From positions 1-58,667 of the forward strand of contig CANFCK010000027.1 of NCBI GenBank assembly GCA_947445035.1: a stretch of DNA of 58,667 nucleotides, read 5' to 3'. Shown here piece by piece: positions 32,856 through 42,092 of the stretch. The first letter of the stretch is position 1; the number at the start of each line of letters is the position of its first letter. A program made the position numbers and the translations under genes. Below the pieces are notes generated by a model, which was given only the letters and a program-made list of their open reading frames with translations, was not told where the DNA came from and did no database searches. The DNA comes from Deltaproteobacteria bacterium. Lineage in GTDB: Bacteria; Myxococcota_A; UBA796; SXON01.

Positions 32856-35800
32856 GCTTTCGTCGCGTGATACGGAACTGGCGCGGCTCCTCGGGGGTCC
32901 GCCTCTACGTCGTGCCCGACTCGGTAAGCCGGATCCAGCAACTTTTGACCCTGACGGCCCGCCGGAGCGCGTGGTTGTCGGCAGGTCGGGCGGGCGCGCT
33001 CGCGTTGGCGGCGCTTTTCGTAGGTCTGGCGGTGGCGACGCTGGCGGTGGGGGAGGGGTCGCGGCGGCTTGGGGCGGTGGTCCTGGTTGCGGCGACGTCG
33101 GCGGCGCTGGCGCTGGTCTTCCTGCGGGTGCGCGGCATGCGCCAGCGGCTCTCCTCCCGCGGTCAGGCCGATGCGATCGAGGCGGTCACGCCCGACCTTC
33201 GTGGCGCGCTCACGACGGTGATTGATCGGGTGGAGCGACCGATGGGCTCGCCCGGGTTGTTTTTTCGGCTCGCGGACGAGGTGGCTGGCGGCGTGGGCAA
33301 GGTGCGGCCGGCGCTCGTTTGGCCGCTGCGCCCACTCTGGCAGGACGTGCGCTGGTCGGCCTTTGGCGCCGCGCTGCTGGTGGGGGTCACGGCTGTGGGT
33401 CCGCTCAACCCGATCGACGCGATGCGAAAGCTCCTGGGCGGCTCGCCGGCTGCAGCGGCCGTCACCCCCGTTGAGGCCGACGGTCCGAAAGCGCTCCTCG
33501 GCGACATCACCCTGCGGTACGTGTACCCACCCTACACCCAGCTCGATCCGCTCGAGGTGCCCAACACCAACGGCGAGGTTCACGCGCCGCCGGGCACCGT
33601 CGTCGAGGTGCGGGCCAAGACGGCTGAGGCGTGGACCGCCGCCGTGCTGGAGGTATCCGGTGAGGACCCCGTTCCCGCCGGGCTCGTAGACGGGCGCGTC
33701 GTCATCGGCAGCTTCACTGTCGGGGCCGAAGGCACGTGGCGGTTTCGCTTCGATGGCACCCCGTCGGCCGACTTTCGCATCGTGCCGGATCCCGATCTCG
33801 CGCCGACCGTGGCGGTCTCCAGCCGAGCCAAGCAGTCGATAGGGACCGACCAGCCCTTCTCGGTAGGCTTCGCGGTGAAGGACGATTACGGGCTCACCCG
33901 CATTGTCGCTGAGGTCACTGTGCGCGGGAAAGTAACCGAAGTCCTGCTGCGTACGCCGCTCGACATGCCGCGGGCGCTCAGCGACCAGCGGACGCTCCGC
34001 GCCGCCGACCTCGGCCTCACCGCGGGGGACGTGGCCAAGGTGCGCATCGGGGCGTGGGACAACGACGAAGTGTCGGGTAACAAGGTGGGTTGGTCCGCGA
34101 TCTTCACGATCGAGGTCCTCGGAGCAGAGGGCAGCCAGGCGCAGAATCGTGAGCTGCGAGACGCACTTTTGGAGGCGCTCATCCTGCCTTTGGCCGAGTC
34201 TCTGCTCGATCCGGCGCTCCCGGCCGACACCGGGGCCGGGGCGACGACCTGGGCGGGCAGGGCAGACGATCGGTACGGTGCCTTCGACGAAGTGGCGCGT
34301 GGCGCGGAGGGCCTCAACCGCCGGAACTTCCAGGCGCGCGTCATCGAAAATGTCAATGGTGCGCGGCGGGACCTCTTCGCGTTCGTGCGGGGCCTGCCGG
34401 TCGGCACCCTCGGGAACATCGATGCCACGACGTTCGCAGCGCTGCAGGCCAAAAACGTCCGGACACTCGAGATGGCGGTGTGGACGCTCGACAAGGTTGC
34501 GCGCGCGGAAGCCTACGCGACCATCGTCAAGCTGGCCGAAGAGCTCGCCGCCGACGCCCGCGCCATGAAGGAGAGCCTCGAAAGCCTCACCACGCCTCAG
34601 GCGCTGGCTCGCCTGGACCGAATCGATCGGCAGATGGACGTGCTCGACACCCTCGCCCGCAAGCTCGACCGGGGTGGGATGCGTAGCTTCTTGGAGTCGC
34701 GCATCGCCGAACTGGAAGGGGCGATGGCGGCCGCTCGGCGCGACGTAGCCAAGGGGGCGGACGCGGCGAAGCAGGCCGCGGATATTCAGCGCATCGCGGA
34801 CCTTCTGGATGAGATGGCCGGCGGCGTGGACGAGGCGCAGAAGCGCGGCGGAGAAGGCGACGATGCCCTACAAAAGGAGATCGAGCGCCTCGACAAGGAG
34901 TTCAGCGAGCTCGCTGCCGCGCTCGCTGCGCTCGAAAAGAAGACCCAGGCGGCGCGGGAAAAGCACGGCCAGAGCCTGGATGACGGTCTCAAGGCGTGGG
35001 CGGAGGTCGAGGCCGCCGCCAAGGCCGCCGAGCGCGCCCTCGCGGATCCTTCCCTGGGCGCCTTGCCCTCTCGTTCGGTCCAGGGTGGCGTCGGGGACGC
35101 GCAGCATGATGCCAAGGGGCTCAACGACAGCGTGCGTGCCCGCGACACCGAGCAAGCGGCAGACCGCGCCGAAGACACGGTGCAGTCGATCGAGCGAGCG
35201 CGGCGGCGACTCGACGGGGCAGCGCGTACGGGCCAGGTCGAGCCCAGCGCCGCTGCCGCCGCGGGCCGCAGCTTGGAGGCGGCGCAAAAGGCGGCCGTGC
35301 GCGCGGCGACCGCGCTGGAAAAGCTCGAAGCCGCGCAGTCCACCGGCTCGCCGGAGCTCACGGAGGCGCTCAAGGCGTTGTCGGGCGAGCAGGCAGGCGT
35401 GGCCGGTCGCGCGGGCGAAGCGGCGAAGGCCGCCAAGAAGGTCGCGCAGCAGATGCAGTCCGACGCGTCGGAGATGGAGGAGGCTGCCGGAGAGGGCGCG
35501 TCGCAAGCCAAGCGCGCCACCGGAGAGCTCGAGAAGGGCGACGCGATGGCCTCGGAAGGGGCACAAGACGCGGCCAGTGATGCCTTCCTTCGTGCGAGCG
35601 AGGCGCTCAAGCAGGCGGTCGCAGACCAGAAGAAGATGCAGCAGGAGGCGGGCGGCGGCGGAGAGCAGGGCGAGCCCGAGGAAGGGGCCGGCGGCGGCGA
35701 GGGCGTGGCGGGCGAGGGCAACATCGAGGTCACGATTCCCGCGCCCGAAGAGTTCGAGACGCCCGAGGCCTACCGCAAGGCGCTCCTCGAGGGCATGCAG

Positions 35801-35866
35801 GGCGAGGTGCCGGAGAGTTACCGCGCCGCCAGCCGCCGCTACTACGAAGAGTTGGTGCGCCAGTGA
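32852..35866 (+). CDS. DUF4175-like membrane protein with long coiled coil
   Basis: A 1004-residue protein. An N-terminal part has two close TM segments (about 35-95) and another hydrophobic stretch near 170-185, then Ig-like/beta segments (PDLAPTVAVSSRAKQSIGTD). From about 560 to 930 the sequence is a charged, Ala-rich coiled coil. The C-terminus is Gly/Glu-rich and then EEFETPEAYRKALLEGMQGE. DUF4175 proteins lie beside MoxR and vWA genes in many bacteria; function unknown. The GTG at 32852 overlaps the kinase stop (GTGA); another GTG 15 bases upstream is in frame. It probably acts as an envelope scaffold, which is inferred. Confidence 0.8.
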   Translation: MSFRRVIRNWRGSSGVRLYVVPDSVSRIQQLLTLTARRSAWLSAGRAGALALAALFVGLAVATLAVGEGSRRLGAVVLVAATSAALALVFLRVRGMRQRLSSRGQADAIEAVTPDLRGALTTVIDRVERPMGSPGLFFRLADEVAGGVGKVRPALVWPLRPLWQDVRWSAFGAALLVGVTAVGPLNPIDAMRKLLGGSPAAAAVTPVEADGPKALLGDITLRYVYPPYTQLDPLEVPNTNGEVHAPPGTVVEVRAKTAEAWTAAVLEVSGEDPVPAGLVDGRVVIGSFTVGAEGTWRFRFDGTPSADFRIVPDPDLAPTVAVSSRAKQSIGTDQPFSVGFAVKDDYGLTRIVAEVTVRGKVTEVLLRTPLDMPRALSDQRTLRAADLGLTAGDVAKVRIGAWDNDEVSGNKVGWSAIFTIEVLGAEGSQAQNRELRDALLEALILPLAESLLDPALPADTGAGATTWAGRADDRYGAFDEVARGAEGLNRRNFQARVIENVNGARRDLFAFVRGLPVGTLGNIDATTFAALQAKNVRTLEMAVWTLDKVARAEAYATIVKLAEELAADARAMKESLESLTTPQALARLDRIDRQMDVLDTLARKLDRGGMRSFLESRIAELEGAMAAARRDVAKGADAAKQAADIQRIADLLDEMAGGVDEAQKRGGEGDDALQKEIERLDKEFSELAAALAALEKKTQAAREKHGQSLDDGLKAWAEVEAAAKAAERALADPSLGALPSRSVQGGVGDAQHDAKGLNDSVRARDTEQAADRAEDTVQSIERARRRLDGAARTGQVEPSAAAAAGRSLEAAQKAAVRAATALEKLEAAQSTGSPELTEALKALSGEQAGVAGRAGEAAKAAKKVAQQMQSDASEMEEAAGEGASQAKRATGELEKGDAMASEGAQDAASDAFLRASEALKQAVADQKKMQQEAGGGGEQGEPEEGAGGGEGVAGEGNIEVTIPAPEEFETPEAYRKALLEGMQGEVPESYRAASRRYYEELVRQ

Positions 35867-37386
35867 CCCTCCTGTTCTGGTTGGCGACCGCGTTTGCGGG
35901 GGCCGGGAACGACGTCGTCGCTTGCCTGGAGCTTTACGACATCGCCTGTGCGCAGACGGCCGCGGGGCGGCTCGGCGCCAGCGCAGAGGACCGGGCAGCG
36001 CGCGCCGAGCTCGACTTCCACCTGGGCGAGTTCGCGACGGCGCGCGATGGCCTGAAGTGGGTCGCGGACAGCACCAAGGACGCCGAGTTGGCCAAGCGGT
36101 TGGCCCTTTTCGAGCGGGTCGCGGGGGCGACGACCGGGTTCACCACGGAAAAGCGGGCGGACGTGACCCTCCGCTACCGCGCCGGCATGGACGATGTGCT
36201 CCTCGACGAAGCGTTGGAGACGCTCCAGGCCTCCCACGACAAGATCGGCCCGCTCCTCGGCGGCGCGCCCCCCGGCGGCGTCCGCATGGAGCTGTTTCCC
36301 ACCGCCCAGCGCTTCATCGACGCCTCGTCGCTCCCGGGCGAGGCCGTCCGCAAGACAGGTGTCATCGCGCTTTCCAAGTGGACGCGGCTCCTGGTCAGCT
36401 CCCCCCGCGCCCTCGGTCGCGGCTATGGTTGGAAGGACACCATCGCCCACGAGTACATCCACTTCATCGTGGCGTGGCGCACCAAGGACCGAGCGCCGGT
36501 CTGGTTGCAAGAGGGCATCGCCCGCAGCCACGAATCGATGTGGCGAGAGGACGAGCCGTCGCCCCTGACGCCAACTCAGGAGTCGCTCCTGGCCGCGGCG
36601 CTCAAGGATGACAAGCTGGTGCCGCTGGCTCGTATGCACCCGTCGATGGCGTTTTTGGACTCCGCCGACGAGGCGGCGCTGGCCTTCGCGCAGGTCTCGA
36701 CGATGATCGTGCACCTGCGCCGGACGGCCGGCCCCGACGCGGTGTCGCGCGTGCTCGACCTGGTGCGGGACGGCCGCGACGCGCTCCAGGCGGTGGCCGA
36801 CGTGGGCTCCGGCGGGGACACCACCGCGTTCATGGACGACTGGAAAACATACCTGAAGTCTCTCAAGCTTGTGAGCCGTAAGCTTTCGGAATCAAAGGTA
36901 ATTCTCGATGGCGCGGGTGACGAATTCGACGCCGATCCGCAGCTTGGGCAACGCACCGACCTGGCCCGGTTCGCCCGGCTGGGGGACATCTTGTTGGACC
37001 ACGGCCGCGCCGATGCGGCGCTGGTCGAGTTCCGGAAGGCGGCCCCGTCCGACGAGCCGCCCTCGCCGATCCTCAGCGTGCGCACCGCCGAGGCGCTGGT
37101 GCTCCTTGGTCGCAAAGACGAAGCGCAGGCGATGCTCTCGGCCTCCGCGGTGGACTATCCGGAGCACGCGCCGACGCGCATCGCGTTGGGCAAGATGCTC
37201 CTCGACAAGGGAGATTCTGCCGGCGCTTTCCGCGAGTACCGCGCCGGCGTCGACGTCGACCCCTTTGATTCTGCGGCGCAGGCTGCGCTCGCAGCCCTGT
37301 ATGCCACCCGCGGCGACGCCCCCCTCGCCGAGCGCCACCGCCGGTACGCCCGCCTCCTCACCAGCTCCGAACCCGCCACCCGCTGA
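35863..37386 (+). CDS. exported gluzincin-like peptidase with TPR repeats
   Basis: A 507-residue protein with a short signal segment (MTLLFWLATAFAGAGND). The peptidase_MA-like domain has H196-E197-x2-H200 in TIAHEYIHFIVA and a third ligand Glu217 in PVWLQEGIARS, the spacing of gluzincins. The N-terminal segment (about 20-90) and the last 130 residues look like TPR helices (LALFERV, ILLDHGRADAALVEF, GKMLLDKGDSAGAFREY). The GTG start overlaps the DUF4175 stop by four bases. It is probably a periplasmic protease of the operon; targets are unknown. Confidence 0.8.
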   Translation: MTLLFWLATAFAGAGNDVVACLELYDIACAQTAAGRLGASAEDRAARAELDFHLGEFATARDGLKWVADSTKDAELAKRLALFERVAGATTGFTTEKRADVTLRYRAGMDDVLLDEALETLQASHDKIGPLLGGAPPGGVRMELFPTAQRFIDASSLPGEAVRKTGVIALSKWTRLLVSSPRALGRGYGWKDTIAHEYIHFIVAWRTKDRAPVWLQEGIARSHESMWREDEPSPLTPTQESLLAAALKDDKLVPLARMHPSMAFLDSADEAALAFAQVSTMIVHLRRTAGPDAVSRVLDLVRDGRDALQAVADVGSGGDTTAFMDDWKTYLKSLKLVSRKLSESKVILDGAGDEFDADPQLGQRTDLARFARLGDILLDHGRADAALVEFRKAAPSDEPPSPILSVRTAEALVLLGRKDEAQAMLSASAVDYPEHAPTRIALGKMLLDKGDSAGAFREYRAGVDVDPFDSAAQAALAALYATRGDAPLAERHRRYARLLTSSEPATR

Positions 37387-37392
37387 GTCTGC

Positions 37393-38382
<990 letters not shown>

Positions 38383-38385
38383 GCA

Positions 38386-39279
38386 GTGACCGCTTCGGCG
38401 ACACTTTGGCGCCCCGACGTGGTGGCACGGGTGCAAGCGCTACAGCTGCGTGCGCGCCAGACGGTCGCCGGCTTGGGCGTGGGCCTCCGCCGCTCCATCC
38501 ACGTGGGCCAGGCGGTGGAGTTTGCCGATTACAAGCCCTATACGCCGGGCGACAACCTCCGCGACCTGGACTGGCGCGTGCTGGGCCGTCGGGATCGCCT
38601 CGTGGTGCGGCGCTATCGGGCCGAGACCGAGATGGGCGCCACTTTGTTGGTCGACGCGTCGGGTGACCTCGGCTCGACACCTGAGAAGTGGGACCTCGCG
38701 GTGGGCCTCGCGGCGACGATCGCGTGGCTGCTCTTTCAGGAGAACGAGCCCGTCGGCATCGAGCTCGTAGGCGGGGAGGGGGTCGCGGTGCGCAGCCTGC
38801 CACCGCGGCGGGGACGCGGGCACCTGGCGCGGATCTTCGGGCTCTTGGCGACCCTGCGCCCGAGCGGTCGTGCCGGGCTCGCCCAGGCGTTTGCCCGGGT
38901 CGGGGCAAGGGCTCGGCCGCGCGGGCTCGTGGTGCTCATCACCGACTTCATGGAGCCGCCCGCCTCGTGGGCGCCCGCGCTCGACGCGGTCATCCGCCGC
39001 CGCGCCGATCTGCGCGCGCTCCACATCTATGACGCCCGCGAGACCGGGCTGGCCTACCCCCACCCGCTGCGCCTGTACTCTCTGGAAGGCGGCGACGACG
39101 AGCTCCTCGATCCCGAGGCCATGCGGGAAGCGGTCAGCGGCGAGGCCACGCGGTTCTTCGGCGAAGTGCGCGACGAGGTGCGCCGGCGGCGAGGCGTCCA
39201 CGTTCTGGTAGAGGCGCGCGGCTCGATGGTCGAGGCGATGGGGAGCTTTTTGTTGGGGAGGGAGGGGGGTGTCCCCTAG
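38386..39279 (+). CDS. DUF58 protein
   Basis: A 297-residue protein with the DUF58 signature YTPGDNLRDLDWRVLGRRDRL and RRYRAETEMGATLLVDASGD, a degenerate vWA-like domain in which the DxSxS motif becomes DASGD. It lacks TM segments and has a hydrophobic strand LVVLITDFM. DUF58 proteins are the standard partner of MoxR. GTG start, four bases after MoxR. The stop TAG is directly joined to the next ATG. Confidence 0.9.
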   Translation: MTASATLWRPDVVARVQALQLRARQTVAGLGVGLRRSIHVGQAVEFADYKPYTPGDNLRDLDWRVLGRRDRLVVRRYRAETEMGATLLVDASGDLGSTPEKWDLAVGLAATIAWLLFQENEPVGIELVGGEGVAVRSLPPRRGRGHLARIFGLLATLRPSGRAGLAQAFARVGARARPRGLVVLITDFMEPPASWAPALDAVIRRRADLRALHIYDARETGLAYPHPLRLYSLEGGDDELLDPEAMREAVSGEATRFFGEVRDEVRRRRGVHVLVEARGSMVEAMGSFLLGREGGVP

Positions 39280-41340
39280 ATGTCCCTGACCCTCCTCGCT
39301 CCCGCAGCCCTCGCGCTCGGCCTCCTCGCCCTGGGCCCGGTGATCGCGCACCTCGTTCGTCGTCAGCCGGTGGAGCGCGTCGCCTTTGGGGCGATGCTGC
39401 TGCTCGAACGACTGCGCATGCGCGTGGAACGCCGACGTCGCCTGCACGATCGCGCCCTGCTGGCCTTGCGGGTCTTGGCGCTGCTGTGCTTCCTGTTGGC
39501 GCTGACGCGGCCGGAGCTGCGCCTGCCCCAACGCCAAAGCGTGATGGGGGGGACGGGTCGCGTGGTGGTGATCCTGGACACCTCGCTGTCGATGGATCAG
39601 CGGGCCGGCGGCGAGTCGGCGTTCGTGCGCGGACAACGCGAGGCGGCGGGGCTGGTGCGGGGCCTCGGCGATGGGGTGCAGGTGGCGGCGTTTTCGGCGG
39701 GCGTGCTGGCGGAGCAGATTGCGCCGGTCTGGTCGACCGATCACGGCACGGTCGCGACCCAGCTTGAGGAAGTCCGCCAGGCGTCGGGGCGCACGGACAT
39801 CGAAGGGGCGCTGACGCAGGCGCGGGCACTTTTGGATGGGGAGCCGGGCGAGGTGGTGATCGTCCACGATGGCGTCGGGCCGGGCAACGTCGCGGCGGCG
39901 CGGCCGAGCCTGGATCGGCTCGTGGCCACGGGCTCCACCGTCTTGCCGATCGTAGTGGGCGTGGACTCTCCGGCCAACCTCACGATCGTCGACGCGCGCT
40001 ATGGCGACGGCCTGGAAGGGGGCACCGTCACCCTGAGCGTGCATAACTTCGGTCGCGACAAACGTGAGGCGCCCGCCACGGTGCGCCTCCCCGATGGCGC
40101 GGAGATGACGGTGTTTGTCACCGTGCCCGGCGCGTCCGAGGAGGGGCCCGGCGAGACCACCGCCGCGGTGACCGTGCCGCGCCAGGCCGCAGGCGGCGTG
40201 GCTTCGGTGTCCATCGTCGACCCCTCGTTGCCGCTGGACGACACCCGCTACTTCCACCTGCCGCGAGTGGGCCAGAGTCGGGTGCTGGTGGTGGACGGCG
40301 ATCCCGGCTCCACGCCCACGCGCTCCGAGGTCTACTTCCTGGAGCGTGCCCTCGCGCCCTATTCGGGGCTGGGCGCCAGTCTGGACGTGGTGGCGCCGTC
40401 AGGGGCAATGCGGCTGTCGGAAGGGCGCTGGAAGGTCGCAGTCGTGGCCAATGTAGGCGACCCCACACCGCTTGCGCCGACCCTGGTTGACTTCGTACGG
40501 GACGGCGGCGCGCTGGTCCTGGCGGTGGGTGACAACGTGAGCGGTCCGGTTTGGAATGGGGCGCTGGGCGAGCTTTTACCGGCCGCGCTCTCGCGGCCCC
40601 GCGATCTGGTCTCAGCGGAGGTGGAAGAGGGCGTGCCCCTTTCGGTGCCCCCCGATGATGAGGAGCTGTTCAGCGCCTTCGCCGAGGGGGGACGTCATGG
40701 ATTTGCGCGAGTGCGGTCGCGACGCATCTTCGCGGTGGAGCCCTACGTCGAGGCCGCACCCGGCTCGACCGAGCCGGACAGCATCCGCACGCTCACCCGA
40801 TACCAGACGGGCGCGCCCGCGCTCATCGAGCGGCGAATCGGCCTGGGGCGGGTGCTCCTGTGGACCTCGACCGTGGACCTCGGCTGGTCCAACTTCCCCC
40901 TTCAGAGTGTCTATGTGCCCTTCTGGACGCGAATGTTGGCGTGGCTGGGTGGCGAGGTCGGCGGGGCCGCGGCGCGCCTGGAGGGCGTCGTCGGCGAGCC
41001 GGTCGTCGTCCCGCTCGCGGCGGGCGACATGGTCGAGGTGACGGGGCCGAAAGGGGAGCGCGTGGGACTGACCCGGCTCCCTGGGAGCGTGCAGTTCATT
41101 CCGGAGTTGCCGGGCGCCTACGCGGTGGGTCGGGCCGACGAGCCGCCGCAGGCGTGGGTCGCGGTGAACACGCCTGTCCTCGAGTCCGACGTCCGGCCCG
41201 ACGAGACCCTCGATGCGGTGCAAGCCGAGCTCGATCCGGACCGCTCCCAGCGGCACGTGCCCCTGGACGCTGGGCTCGCCATTGCGGCCGCGGCGGCCCT
41301 GGCGGCGGCGGCGTGGATCGCGCGGGTGGGGGCCTCGTGA
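39280..41340 (+). CDS. BatA-like von Willebrand A membrane protein
   Basis: A 686-residue membrane protein. The N-terminus (LALGLLALGPVIAHLVRRQP) and a second TM near 65-82 fit the BatA N-terminal domain, followed by a vWA domain with MIDAS motif ILDTSLSMD (Asp100) and later TDIEGALTQA. The middle has beta-sandwich segments and a glutamine-amidotransferase-like Rossmann part (VVANVGDPTPLAPTLVDFV). A C-terminal TM at about 663-682 ends the protein. The ATG follows the DUF58 stop without a gap, so expression is coupled. Its substrate-facing side is likely periplasmic, inferred. Confidence 0.85.
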   Translation: MSLTLLAPAALALGLLALGPVIAHLVRRQPVERVAFGAMLLLERLRMRVERRRRLHDRALLALRVLALLCFLLALTRPELRLPQRQSVMGGTGRVVVILDTSLSMDQRAGGESAFVRGQREAAGLVRGLGDGVQVAAFSAGVLAEQIAPVWSTDHGTVATQLEEVRQASGRTDIEGALTQARALLDGEPGEVVIVHDGVGPGNVAAARPSLDRLVATGSTVLPIVVGVDSPANLTIVDARYGDGLEGGTVTLSVHNFGRDKREAPATVRLPDGAEMTVFVTVPGASEEGPGETTAAVTVPRQAAGGVASVSIVDPSLPLDDTRYFHLPRVGQSRVLVVDGDPGSTPTRSEVYFLERALAPYSGLGASLDVVAPSGAMRLSEGRWKVAVVANVGDPTPLAPTLVDFVRDGGALVLAVGDNVSGPVWNGALGELLPAALSRPRDLVSAEVEEGVPLSVPPDDEELFSAFAEGGRHGFARVRSRRIFAVEPYVEAAPGSTEPDSIRTLTRYQTGAPALIERRIGLGRVLLWTSTVDLGWSNFPLQSVYVPFWTRMLAWLGGEVGGAAARLEGVVGEPVVVPLAAGDMVEVTGPKGERVGLTRLPGSVQFIPELPGAYAVGRADEPPQAWVAVNTPVLESDVRPDETLDAVQAELDPDRSQRHVPLDAGLAIAAAAALAAAAWIARVGAS

Positions 41341-42092
41341 GCCTGTCTCGGCGATCCCTGCTCCTCGGCGCCGGCGGCGTACTAGCCTTGCGTACCAACC
41401 CGGCGCTCGGCTTCGGTGACGCCGCTCGCATCGATGTCGCAGAACTGCAGTTGGCCCGTGGAACGGTCTCGCGTCCCGACGCCTGGGTGCGCTTGTTGTT
41501 GGAGGCGGTGCAGACGACCAGCGTCGAGTGCGCCCCCCGCACGGTGCAGCTGGCGCCCGACGATCCGGACCTTTTCTCGCACCCGTTCGCGGTGCTCGTC
41601 GGCGACGGCGAGCTCCCGCCGCTCAGCGACCGCGCCCGCGAGCAGCTCGTCCGCTACCTCAGCTACGGCGGCTTCCTCTTTGTCGACGACGCCACCGGCG
41701 ATCCGGAGTCGGGCTTCGACCGGAGCGTCCGCGCGCTCTTCGGACAGCTCTTTCCCACGCGCCCGCTAGGGGTGCTCAGCTCGGACCACTCGGTGTACCG
41801 GAGCTTCTTCCTGATTCAGCGCCCGGTCGGCCGGGTGGCGGTGCACCAGGTCCTCGAAGGCGTGCAGCTTGGCTCGATGCACCCGGTGATCTACAGCCAG
41901 GACGATCTTTCGGGCGCGCTGGATCGGCGGGCGGACGGGATGGATCGTTCTGCATGCGTGCCAGGGGGCGAGTCGCAGCGGCGCGAGGCAGTGAAGTTGG
42001 GGATCAACCTGTTGCTCTACGCGCTGACATCCAACTACAAGCACGACCAGGCGCATGTGCGCCGGCTGATGGAAGAGGGGCGCATCGAATGA
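41337..42092 (+). CDS. DUF4159 protein with Tat-like signal
   Basis: A 251-residue protein starting MSLSRRSLLLGAGGVLAL, which has a twin-arginine motif and hydrophobic stretch, so it is probably exported in folded form. The body has the DUF4159 pattern: VAELQLARGTVSRPDAWVRL, LVRYLSYGGFLFVDDATGDP and SMHPVIYSQDDLSGA. DUF4159 is a Rossmann-like domain frequent in MoxR-vWA operons; its function is unknown. The GTG start overlaps the vWA stop by four bases. Confidence 0.88.
   Translation: MSLSRRSLLLGAGGVLALRTNPALGFGDAARIDVAELQLARGTVSRPDAWVRLLLEAVQTTSVECAPRTVQLAPDDPDLFSHPFAVLVGDGELPPLSDRAREQLVRYLSYGGFLFVDDATGDPESGFDRSVRALFGQLFPTRPLGVLSSDHSVYRSFFLIQRPVGRVAVHQVLEGVQLGSMHPVIYSQDDLSGALDRRADGMDRSACVPGGESQRREAVKLGINLLLYALTSNYKHDQAHVRRLMEEGRIE

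Noticed and set aside
34809..36611. A 600-codon Arg-rich frame over the DUF4175 and peptidase genes
   Set aside because: It is a +1 shadow of the Ala/Glu/Lys-rich coiled coil and of the gluzincin gene, with unnatural Arg content.
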